A stretch of DNA of 55,229 bases from Planctomycetota bacterium (GTDB taxonomy: Bacteria > Planctomycetota > UBA8108 > UBA1146 > JAJFFE01), in NCBI GenBank assembly GCA_021776775.1, contig JAJFFE010000369.1, forward strand, positions 1 through 55,229. Direction: 5' to 3'. This document shows positions 17,101-23,954 of the stretch, in pieces. The notes under the pieces were generated by a model. It saw only the letters and a program-made list of their open reading frames with translations, searched no databases and was not told the origin of the DNA. Position numbers and translations under genes: made by a program. Each line of letters begins with the position of its first letter. Within the stretch, counting starts at the first letter, position 1.

Positions 17101-18605
17101 TCGTAGATTTCGTACGTGCGAACCGGCTCTGACGCTCGAGGTTGATCCGCCAACACAGTCGCCAAATCGAAATGCAACTGAGAACGAACCTCCGGATCCA
17201 AGACGTCGTATATCACTCGTACGTAATCTTCGTGAACGAGGTAATACCGACAGCTATCGCCCTCACGCTGCTCGCGGACGAGCTGCCTGTCACAAAGGCG
17301 ATCGAGGGATCCGCTCACCGCGGACTCCGTGGTTTGCATGATCCGTGCGAGCACCGAGGCTTGCGCCGGTCGTCGCATGACGGCAAGCACCCGAATCAGC
17401 TGAGCGTCGGTCTCGCTGAGGCTTCCGACTCGGCGCTCGATCAATCGCGTGGATACCGAGGTATCGCCATCTCGCAGTAAGTCATCGAAGGCAGACCCGG
17501 TCGAATCCGGCGTCAGAGGGTTAGTCGACTCGAGATCATTGGAGATCAACCCTTCCTCGAATAGACAACGGCAGACCTCGATCAGCTGAAAGGGATTACC
17601 GCCCGTGCTGCGGTGAAGCTGATCGACAACAGATGCTTCGAAGCACCGGTTGCCGAGCGTCCTTCGGATCAGGCTCTCGGTGTCTTGACGGTCTAGCGCC
17701 GGGAGCGACAGATTCAAGACGTGCTCACCTTCGATTGCGGCGAGCCGGGCGGTATAGACATCGTCTATTCCGTCCGCATCGTGGTCCCCTTCGACCTGCA
17801 AGTAGTTCGCGATCACCATGATTCGCGCAGGCGGTTGATCTCCAGTCGTCGCCGACGCCTCACCCAACGCGTCAGTGATGAAACTGCGATTGCGTCCGTC
17901 CCGACGACGAATGTGCTTCCATGCATCGTCGGGCTCCTCGTGCTGCTCATCCGTGGGCTCCCGCCGACGCATGACCTCGTCGAGAAACACGTTTCGCGCG
18001 AGGTACTCGAGGAACTCCAGCGTGCCGCGATCACTCCGGTGCAGGTCATGGATCAAGATCAGCAGCGGCCGTTCCTGGCTGAACTCTCCCAAGACGCGAC
18101 ACAGCGCATCGAAAAGTTGAACCCGACCGTCGTCCCCCGGCAATTCAATCGGCGCCGTCGACACTCCGAGCTCTGCGGCCAGCTCAGGAAAGACCCGGCC
18201 GAGGACAGCCGAGTACTTCTCCCAGACCGTGACTCGGGATGGCGAGTTCGAAATCAACTTCTTGACGACTCGCAGAATCGGCAAGAACGGCACTCCCTGG
18301 CGTTCGAAACAGAAGACTTCCTCAACCTGAGCTCCGCCGTCGGCGGCGATGGTGCGCAGCTCCTTGGAGAGGCGAGACTTTCCCATGCCGCTCGCGCCAC
18401 CGACGAGGGCAAGGGGTCGCAGACCCGGATGGTCACCCTCTTCATCGGACGACAGTGCGGCGCGGTCTGCATCGTCGACCTCGGTCGGCGACAGGGTGGC
18501 GTGGAAACAGGCGCGAAGAATATCGAGCTCATGCTGTCGGCACGAAAAATCGTGGAAGAACGGGACGGCGTCGGCAGCAACGGTGTCGGTCGGGCGATCG
18601 GACAT
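14175..18605 (-). CDS. giant regulator: signal-transduction ATPase, TPR array, GAF, Fis-type HTH
   Basis: This encodes 1476 residues from ATG at 18605, which has GAGGAG at the right distance; the frame extends upstream to 18782 without support. An AAA/STAND-type ATPase module comes first: Walker A GGASGMGKS (69-77), Walker B LLILIHD (181-187) and a winged-helix-like end. A long TPR array (about 540-1080) follows, with many YxxALxIxRRxxD-type helices. A GAF domain lies at about 1130-1290. Then comes a region resembling a degenerate GGDEF domain (LTPAGFDEFLPTLLAERANG) and a C-terminal Fis-type helix-turn-helix (ITRAAESLGVHRPQLSNLIKKY). It is presumably a ligand- and ATP-responsive transcription regulator. 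The Fis HTH usually ends sigma-54 activators, but no sigma-54 contact motif (GAFTGA) is present. Confidence 0.88.
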   Translation of the reverse strand: MSDRPTDTVAADAVPFFHDFSCRQHELDILRACFHATLSPTEVDDADRAALSSDEEGDHPGLRPLALVGGASGMGKSRLSKELRTIAADGGAQVEEVFCFERQGVPFLPILRVVKKLISNSPSRVTVWEKYSAVLGRVFPELAAELGVSTAPIELPGDDGRVQLFDALCRVLGEFSQERPLLILIHDLHRSDRGTLEFLEYLARNVFLDEVMRRREPTDEQHEEPDDAWKHIRRRDGRNRSFITDALGEASATTGDQPPARIMVIANYLQVEGDHDADGIDDVYTARLAAIEGEHVLNLSLPALDRQDTESLIRRTLGNRCFEASVVDQLHRSTGGNPFQLIEVCRCLFEEGLISNDLESTNPLTPDSTGSAFDDLLRDGDTSVSTRLIERRVGSLSETDAQLIRVLAVMRRPAQASVLARIMQTTESAVSGSLDRLCDRQLVREQREGDSCRYYLVHEDYVRVIYDVLDPEVRSQLHFDLATVLADQPRASEPVRTYEIYEHFRRSSEPQRAVEFGLRAAVYFAGAYAVDLAATIATSVLEIMATDETEREDSTVQWDVLELLARLELLRGEVPVAKGHVKRLVEDKSLPEDRKLRAYLRLAEIYRAGQESHKGIKALNRCLKQIPTLSDTGKAQVAAELARLRLDRQDSKRASNVALSALKDLDGCEGLVHEKIALLGVLSESHLARRESVSAIQVYQQQLELVEESGDPALLADVLNALGRVYYDRGNYFRAARYLFRALDAIRRVQDLRALSKAYDMLGKVYRNSGDTLRGIEYFHRSLRLRERIGDTEGLSPTLNSLGSLYAHRGEYVEAIRYFQRSVEISERVGDTAGIVRAFLHLGRSYLDVGELRQVESLAKQILILSQEFNLVELEGEGHRLHGDLLLVRGNLKLCERELRKAVEIATKRGRKSGEASATLSLGELLSEKEEWESALKQISKGQLLAEEIQSVPHQVRAQLLKGNVYRFLKGGNIERAKECFRRGLELVSGENQLPLQWELDYSISKVFQSNLEFVEAAESYRRAQRILDRIVDRLPENMRVTYTEDRRRKTFSEDYRRFEKEASGRMTIPHAELPDAPRTERVWRLPEKTVRSADPIGVDSDRIIETSARLAGAADLGEAATILLNEARRLVPAPSGFLALTDGAEIRVVSTCDMGGGVDWATADKLPGSLAREVSRTGVAVRSGGDDWHARLRQVPDGFAYKSRSSIVVPVRDGSEVRAVLYLERPSAQNSFDLDAQHALERLSRVVVGQIALHVRLDALCRYQRSRILTPAGFDEFLPTLLAERANGRSFAFIEVNAPGLDALLHETELPQALAQEIASYGTVAPSCVIHVTDDTFAFGYVGESAEQLDKHCSSLGEDFARLLERVTGDGSATVSARCIVPDDRHAGAEDLRRALWARLFRRRTEFDVSAEIGSITAGSLSLKEAKTALEKRYITAELQKSRGNITRAAESLGVHRPQLSNLIKKYNVRREDFE

Positions 18606-18785
18606 TCTTTGGCTCCTCGCTTTGGAGCGGGCCGTGTGAGTCACGGCGGGAAGGAAGGGAGTCGGTCGTTCCCCGCCCCAACGGGGCAGTCGGAAGAGCT
18701 GACGTCTCGTGCGGATGGCACCTGGGGTAGCGCGCGATAGGTTAGCGGCGCCCGCGAGGGGTGTAAACATTCCTTTCGCCAACGC

Positions 18786-20174
18786 TTACTCTTTTTGTAC
18801 GCCGGCCTCCACGCCGTCCGTAAAATGTTCTATTTGAACCTCTTCAGGGATATCAGCGAACGACAGCTGACCCAACTTCGTCTCGATTTCGGAACCGAGC
18901 GACCGGATCACCTCGACAACTCGAGTCCCCGCGGCCGAAATTCCCATGGGTAGCTTGAACCCGGACCCAGTAGGGAAAACGGACGCAACACTCAGCAGGG
19001 AGAGGCGGCTTGGGGCCTGAGTCGGCAAGAAGCGTCCCCCTTCTCCTGCGACGATGAGGTCAGCATTGCGAAGAGCCTCGAGCAACTCTTCCACTTCGCT
19101 CAACGGAGTTTGGAACTCTTCGGCGATCTCATCGGAAGTGGGAACTGACGCCTCGCCGCTAAATCCTCGGTAGATCCGCTCCATCGCTACGATCGCGTGG
19201 ACGGGGCGAGCAACCCGCCACCGCACGACGTGATCGCGCACTTCGCGTGAGAGAACTCGGTAGTTCTGAAGGCAATAGGCGATTTGGCATCCGTTGAGCG
19301 CAACCAACCATGAGTAGTAGATCCAGACGAGGAAGAAGGGAATCACGCCCAGCGCGCCGTAGACGCTGCGGTTCGCCCAGTGCTGAATGTAGTGCGTGAA
19401 TAGCTGAGTACCAAAAACCCAGACGACGGATGCGATCAGCGCCCCCCCGGCAGCCGCGTTGACTCGAACCCGGGCATTTGGCAACTGCGTGAACAACACG
19501 ACAAACCCGAAGAAGGCGACGACCACTGGAAGAACGGCTCGGCGAATGGTGTCGAACAGCGGAGAGGCCGTTTGGTCGAGGAAGTCGGGCACGAACGACA
19601 GCCCTAAGAAGATAGGAATCGCGGTCAGCATCAGCCAGTAGGTCGCGATGCGACGGAAGTATCCCCGGTTGACACCCACATTCCATACGGCGGAAAAACT
19701 GCGCTCCATCGTACGAAACAGGGAACTCGCGGCGATCACCAGGCCGATCAACGCAAGAGGCGTCACCGCTCCAGATCGCTGTAAGGGTGCGCGCAGGCGC
19801 GCCAAGAATCCGTTCACCCAGTCGAGCACTTCTCGGCGCTCGGAGCCATTCGGGAGCGGCTCGCCGTCGGGGCTCGCCGCAGGAACGAAACTATCGACAA
19901 GCGCCTGGGTGAGTTCTTGGACCTTCGCGTCGAACTGACCAAAGTTATGGAACAACATGAAGACGATCACACCGAGCGGAATCACGCTGATCGTCGCGGC
20001 GAACGCGAGGGCGGCGGCTCGTTCTAGTGCGAGATCTTGATGAAACTTGCGGCCGAAGAGGTATGCGACGCGACCGCTACGGAGTGCGAAACGTCGGATC
20101 CACGGCAGACCGTCGGGCTCTTTCTCGAAGAGCGCCTCGAACCGCGCCTGGATGTTCTGGATCAGCGAGCTCAT
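18786..20174 (-). CDS. YihY/BrkB-family inner-membrane protein
   Basis: A 462-residue member of the YihY/virulence factor BrkB (UPF0761) family, whose biochemical role remains unsettled. About six transmembrane helices occupy residues 45-310, with family signatures RAAALAFAATISVIPL, ASSLFRTMERSFSAVWNV and VYGALGVIPFFLVWIYYSW. The C-terminal 140 residues are cytoplasmic and contain a winged-helix-like segment (SDEIAEEFQTPLSEVEELLEAL). GAGGAG precedes the ATG. It is the first gene of a minus-strand set, 180 bases ahead of the large regulator. Confidence 0.93.
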   Translation of the reverse strand: MSSLIQNIQARFEALFEKEPDGLPWIRRFALRSGRVAYLFGRKFHQDLALERAAALAFAATISVIPLGVIVFMLFHNFGQFDAKVQELTQALVDSFVPAASPDGEPLPNGSERREVLDWVNGFLARLRAPLQRSGAVTPLALIGLVIAASSLFRTMERSFSAVWNVGVNRGYFRRIATYWLMLTAIPIFLGLSFVPDFLDQTASPLFDTIRRAVLPVVVAFFGFVVLFTQLPNARVRVNAAAGGALIASVVWVFGTQLFTHYIQHWANRSVYGALGVIPFFLVWIYYSWLVALNGCQIAYCLQNYRVLSREVRDHVVRWRVARPVHAIVAMERIYRGFSGEASVPTSDEIAEEFQTPLSEVEELLEALRNADLIVAGEGGRFLPTQAPSRLSLLSVASVFPTGSGFKLPMGISAAGTRVVEVIRSLGSEIETKLGQLSFADIPEEVQIEHFTDGVEAGVQKE

Positions 20175-20276
20175 TCAGCTCCTCGAAACGATCGGGGGGA
20201 CTGCCTCGCTAGATTATCGTCCTAAGGAGCGCCGGAACATGGGGGTTCAAATCGAAACGCCCCGAGAAGCGTGGGC

Positions 20277-20380
20277 AAAAAAATTCCTCATCGTCCCTAC
20301 TCGATGAGGAGCTGTTTGGGTCTGAAATAAACGAGGAAAAAGGAGGGACCCATCCAGACTGGAGTAGGGACGGATGGGCC
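20277..20380 (-). ncRNA. candidate small structured RNA with complementary hairpin loops
   Basis: Two hairpins lie 40 bases apart. Hairpin 1 has a 9-bp stem TCCTCATCG/CGATGAGGA (20285-20293 with 20302-20310) and loop TCCCTACT. Hairpin 2 has a 7-bp stem CCCATCC/GGATGGG (20349-20355 with 20372-20378) and a 16-base loop. The loop regions match each other over 11 bases (20292-20302 against 20362-20372), enough for a kissing interaction or an alternative long helix. Read on the minus strand, hairpin 1 is followed by AATTTTTTT, like an intrinsic terminator, so a short minus-strand RNA ending near 20277 is the simplest reading. The 5' end is not known. Confidence 0.35.
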
Positions 20381-20841
20381 TTTGGGTTTTCTTTGTTTGT
20401 GGCTCCGTCTGTACGACCTAAAACGCTCTTACGACTTAAGTAAAGTAGTGGAGCGTGCATTCGAGGCGACCTCACCGATACGGGATCGATCGGGAACGGC
20501 TTTGCAGGAGGCTCTCACCCTCTGCTCGCGTCCCCATCCTCCGAGAAGGCCAAGATGCATCTGCGCTCGGTGATAGCCCACCGTTTGCAGCACTCGATCG
20601 AGACGACCGAGAATAACCCCCATGTACGATCCGCCGAAAACTCGGCCACTTCGACCAAGACTAGTGAGTAGCGACAATGTACGAGAAACTACGTACCGAC
20701 GCCACTCATTCGCCCCGCCGATGTGCGGGAATCCGTCACCTTGCTCATCGAGCTGCCTCGACCGAGCCGCGGTTGGAATCCGGACCGTCGGTACCTTAGG
20801 TCCGATAATCGGTTTGCGTCAAGCAAAAAGATTCCGCTTTG

Positions 20842-20897
20842 TAAAAAGACCGCACGGCCGCGATGGTTACACAAAGTGCAACACAACTCGGCCGTGC
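20842..20897 (-). terminator. probable terminator of the small secreted protein gene
   Basis: GCACGGCCG (20852-20860) pairs with CGGCCGTGC (20889-20897), a 9-bp GC-rich stem with a 28-base loop. On the minus strand it is followed by GGTCTTTTTAC. It lies 35 bases beyond the stop of the minus-strand gene. Confidence 0.5.
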
Positions 20898-20931
20898 AAC
20901 AGTCAGGAGAATGTTTGGGGCTGGCAGGGGC

Positions 20932-21399
20932 CTAGGCGTGTCGATGCAGGCGACACTTCCGGGTTTCAAATCTGGCCGGAACCCAGACACGTCGCGCCAC
21001 CCGCTCGCTGCGACCGGCGTGGAACACACGCTGATAGCAACCGGCACGAACGAGTGTCCTAATCCTGGACCCACAGGGCTGTGTCACGTAGCGGTACTCG
21101 GCTGGGACCCACACGCGATCATAGTGACCGGGTCGCTGAACGACTTCGTACGTCACCTTGTGATAACCGGGGACTCGGACTTTGGTGCAGTGACATGTCG
21201 CCCGGCTGGCTCGACGCGATCGCCGCTCGACGGCGTGCCGAACTCGAGTCGATCGTCGATCGTCGCAAACGGAAGTACCGCAATTTCCGGAACCGACGCT
21301 GATCCGCGACCGACGAGAAAATCGGTCGGACGCATCGGCGGTGCCTGCGCTGACGAGGGTGAGTGAGGCAACCAAACCGCTGAGAAGTAGTTGTCGCAT
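20932..21399 (-). CDS. small secreted basic protein with VWVPA repeats
   Basis: This encodes 155 residues from ATG at 21399, which has AAAGGACG upstream; the longer frame to 21549 has no site and would add an implausible sequence. Residues 1-23 are a signal peptide (MRQLLLSGLVASLTLVSAGTADA). The mature protein is Arg- and Cys-containing and includes related beta-strand units: VRVPGYHKVTYEVVQRPGHY, DRVWVPAEYRYV and RRVWVPARFETR. Proteins with such VWVP(A/G)xxE repeats are common among secreted hypotheticals of planctomycetes, but I know of no function. It stands alone between ftsH and the gene-free stretch. Confidence 0.72.
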   Translation of the reverse strand: MRQLLLSGLVASLTLVSAGTADASDRFSRRSRISVGSGNCGTSVCDDRRSTRVRHAVERRSRRASRATCHCTKVRVPGYHKVTYEVVQRPGHYDRVWVPAEYRYVTQPCGSRIRTLVRAGCYQRVFHAGRSERVARRVWVPARFETRKCRLHRHA

Positions 21400-21635
21400 A
21401 TCGACCGTCCTTTCGCTTCTTGACTTGATCCGTCTTGGAACGTCGCGAGCGACGCGGCCGCTGCGGCCCCTATTCGACGGCTTGTCAAGAAAGAAGAAAA
21501 CGACGGCACGAGCGGGCCTCAGAAAATAAAGAAAGCCCCTGTTGCTCATACTTCGAGTTTCGCCGAGTGTGCTGGCCGGTGGAAGCTCGACCTCTCAGCA
21601 CAAGCACATTCCGGCCGCACCTCTAGCTGGCTTAG

Positions 21636-23693
21636 TTAGGCTCCTTCGAGGCCAAGCAACCCCGGATCGATCTCGCCCTTGGAATCCTCCTCACGCTTCG
21701 CCGGCGACGGCTTTGGCGACTCCTCGGCAATCGTCTTGTTCTTGCTTTTGGCTTCCAATAGCACGGCGGGAAGCGGCATTCCGAGAAGCTCGTAGATTTC
21801 ACGATCGGTCAAAATCTCGCGCTCGAGAAGCTCTTTCGACAAGAGCTCGAGTTTCGCTCGGTCTTTTTTCAAGAGATCAACGGCCGTCGCGTAGCACTGG
21901 TCAACGATGCGGCGGATTTCCTCGTCGATAAGCATCGCAGTGTGTTCACTGTGGTGCTTCGTCTCGCCGAGCTCGCGACCTAAGAAGACGTGCTCTTCTC
22001 CGCGAGGAAAGGCAACCGGCCCCAGCTTTTCGCTCATCCCCCAACGACAAACCATGCGTTCGGCGAGCCCGGTCGATTGCTGAAGATCGTTCTCCGCGCC
22101 GGTCGTGTACTCATCGAAAATCAACTCTTCGGCGGCACGCCCACCGAGAGCAATAATGACGCGGTTCATCAGATACGTCCGGGAGTAGCTGTGGACCTCT
22201 TCGGCCGGAGCTTGCTGAGTCACGCCTAGCGCTCGCCCGCGCGGAACGATAGTCACACTCTGAACGGGATCTGCATCAGGGAGGAGCATCGCGAGAAGCG
22301 CATGGCCCGCCTCGTGATAGGCCGTGAGAACTTTTTCTTTCTCGGTCATGGCCTCATCGCGGAGGGTCCCGAGGAGGATCTTGTCCTTGGCGTTCTCGAA
22401 GTCTTCTTGGAAGACCGCTTCCTTGCTTTCACGCGCGGCAAGCAAAGCAGCCTCGTTTGCCAAGTTCCTCAAATCGGCACCAGAGAAACCTATCGTCCCG
22501 CGAGCGATCGATTCGAGATCGACACTCGGATCGAGCGGAATATTCTTGGTGTGAACAGTGAGAATCTGTCGTCGCCCTTCGCGTTGCGGCCGCTCTACGA
22601 CTACCTGACGATCGAACCGTCCGGGCCGCACCAGCGCTGGATCGAGCACGTCCGGCCGATTAGTCGCGGCAAGAACGATCACGGTTTGGCTCGTTTCAAA
22701 CCCGTCCATCTCCGAGAGAATTTGGTTCAACGTCTGTTCGCGCTCATCGTGACCGCCTCCCAGACCCGCGCCACGCGAACGACCCACGGCATCGATCTCA
22801 TCGATAAACACAATGCACGGCGAGTTCTTTTTCGCTTCGTCGAACAACTCTCGCACACGAGAAGCCCCCATGCCGACGAACAGCTCGATGAACTCTGAAC
22901 CAGATATGGAAAAGAAGGGAACGCCGGCCTCACCGGCGACAGCCCGCGCAAGAAGAGTCTTCCCGGTCCCGGGAGGACCGACTAGCAAGACCCCCTTGGG
23001 GATCTGTGCGCCGAGCTTCGTGTAGCGCTCCGGGTGTTTGAGAAACGAAACGATCTCTTCGAGCTCGCGTTTCACGTTTCTCAAGGACGCTACGTCCTTG
23101 AATGTAATCTCCGTCTTACCGCCCTCGTATCGCTTAGCTCGGTTTCCACCGAATTTCCCGAAGATCCCCGGCCCGCCCATCTGCTTGCGCACTCGGCTGG
23201 CCATGAACCAGAAGATCAAGATGATCGCGACGAGCGGGAGGATGTTCAGGAGGAACATGGACAGGAATTGGCCGGAGCCGTTGTCTCCCTTGACCTCCAC
23301 ACCTTTATCTGTAGCTGCGATATACATGGCACTGACGACGTCAGACGTGTTCTCTCCGAGTACGACGACGATCCGCTTCACCTCCCGAGCTTTTTGCTCG
23401 TCGACGGCGGGATCGGTGTACGAGATTGCATCTACGAGAAGAGCTTCGTATCGGCCAGGCTCGGTCTCGCGAATGACTTTGACGTTGCCTGTATTGAGCT
23501 GCTTCATGAAGACGCCGTGCCCGACCTCAGCCATTCCGCTGCCGGGCACGTTGGCGACGTTCGTCATGACGAAGTAGAGGATCAAGATCGCGACAAGAAT
23601 CCAGATCCACGAGTTCCGACGGGGAGCAAACTGAGGCTCTTGGCTCTTGTCGTCGCCGGAAGGCGAACTCGGCGTATTGGTCGGTTGCGTCAT
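21636..23693 (-). CDS. ftsH: ATP-dependent zinc metalloprotease FtsH
   Basis: This membrane-bound AAA protease degrades misassembled membrane proteins and short-lived regulators. It has 685 residues from ATG at 23693 (AGAGGATCC upstream). Two transmembrane helices, WIWILVAILILYFVM (about 29-45) and FLLNILPLVAIILIFWFM (about 145-165), flank a periplasmic domain. The AAA module has Walker A GPPGTGKT, pore loop FVG, Walker B VFIDEID and the second region of homology ATNRPDVLDPALVRPGRFDR. The protease site is HEAGH. The C-terminus is charged and disordered. The 260 bases upstream to the next gene must contain its promoter. Confidence 0.97.
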   Translation of the reverse strand: MTQPTNTPSSPSGDDKSQEPQFAPRRNSWIWILVAILILYFVMTNVANVPGSGMAEVGHGVFMKQLNTGNVKVIRETEPGRYEALLVDAISYTDPAVDEQKAREVKRIVVVLGENTSDVVSAMYIAATDKGVEVKGDNGSGQFLSMFLLNILPLVAIILIFWFMASRVRKQMGGPGIFGKFGGNRAKRYEGGKTEITFKDVASLRNVKRELEEIVSFLKHPERYTKLGAQIPKGVLLVGPPGTGKTLLARAVAGEAGVPFFSISGSEFIELFVGMGASRVRELFDEAKKNSPCIVFIDEIDAVGRSRGAGLGGGHDEREQTLNQILSEMDGFETSQTVIVLAATNRPDVLDPALVRPGRFDRQVVVERPQREGRRQILTVHTKNIPLDPSVDLESIARGTIGFSGADLRNLANEAALLAARESKEAVFQEDFENAKDKILLGTLRDEAMTEKEKVLTAYHEAGHALLAMLLPDADPVQSVTIVPRGRALGVTQQAPAEEVHSYSRTYLMNRVIIALGGRAAEELIFDEYTTGAENDLQQSTGLAERMVCRWGMSEKLGPVAFPRGEEHVFLGRELGETKHHSEHTAMLIDEEIRRIVDQCYATAVDLLKKDRAKLELLSKELLEREILTDREIYELLGMPLPAVLLEAKSKNKTIAEESPKPSPAKREEDSKGEIDPGLLGLEGA

Positions 23694-23954
23694 GGATCCT
23701 CTGGGGTCGTTAGTTTGCGTCTGGCCCCCGAACGTGAACCGAATGGACACGGCTTCCAACGCAGGAAGTCAGGGGGACGTCGTCGCGTGCGGGGCGGGCC
23801 CTGGCGGGACGTGGGCAGCCGGTGAGGATGCCACGCGCCGGGATGGATTGCACACCAATCTCGCATGTATCGAGCCAACGCGGCCAAATCCGGGCCCTCG
23901 GCTCTCGGCAGATGCCGTTGTAGCGATCGGTGTTACATCTTCGACCGCTTGGTC

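Larger units (their letters stand above)
20175..20931. other. 750-bp stretch without a credible gene
   Basis: No frame here has a ribosome site plus protein-like composition. It holds a two-hairpin structure at 20285-20378 and a hairpin with T-run at 20842-20897, described separately. The remaining sequence (about 20400-20840) has several small frames on both strands that look random. It separates the start of the BrkB gene from the end of the small secreted protein gene, so a short independent transcript is possible. Confidence 0.5.

Noticed and set aside
17721..18740. 339-codon open frame opposite the large regulator
   Set aside because: It lies wholly inside the regulator gene on the other strand, and its product has no domain pattern; long antisense frames are expected at this GC content.
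20689..20886. 65-codon minus-strand frame containing RSGFQPRLGRGSS
   Set aside because: Similar strings turn up as spurious small proteins in planctomycete genomes, probably from a dispersed DNA repeat; I could not show repetition within this window.
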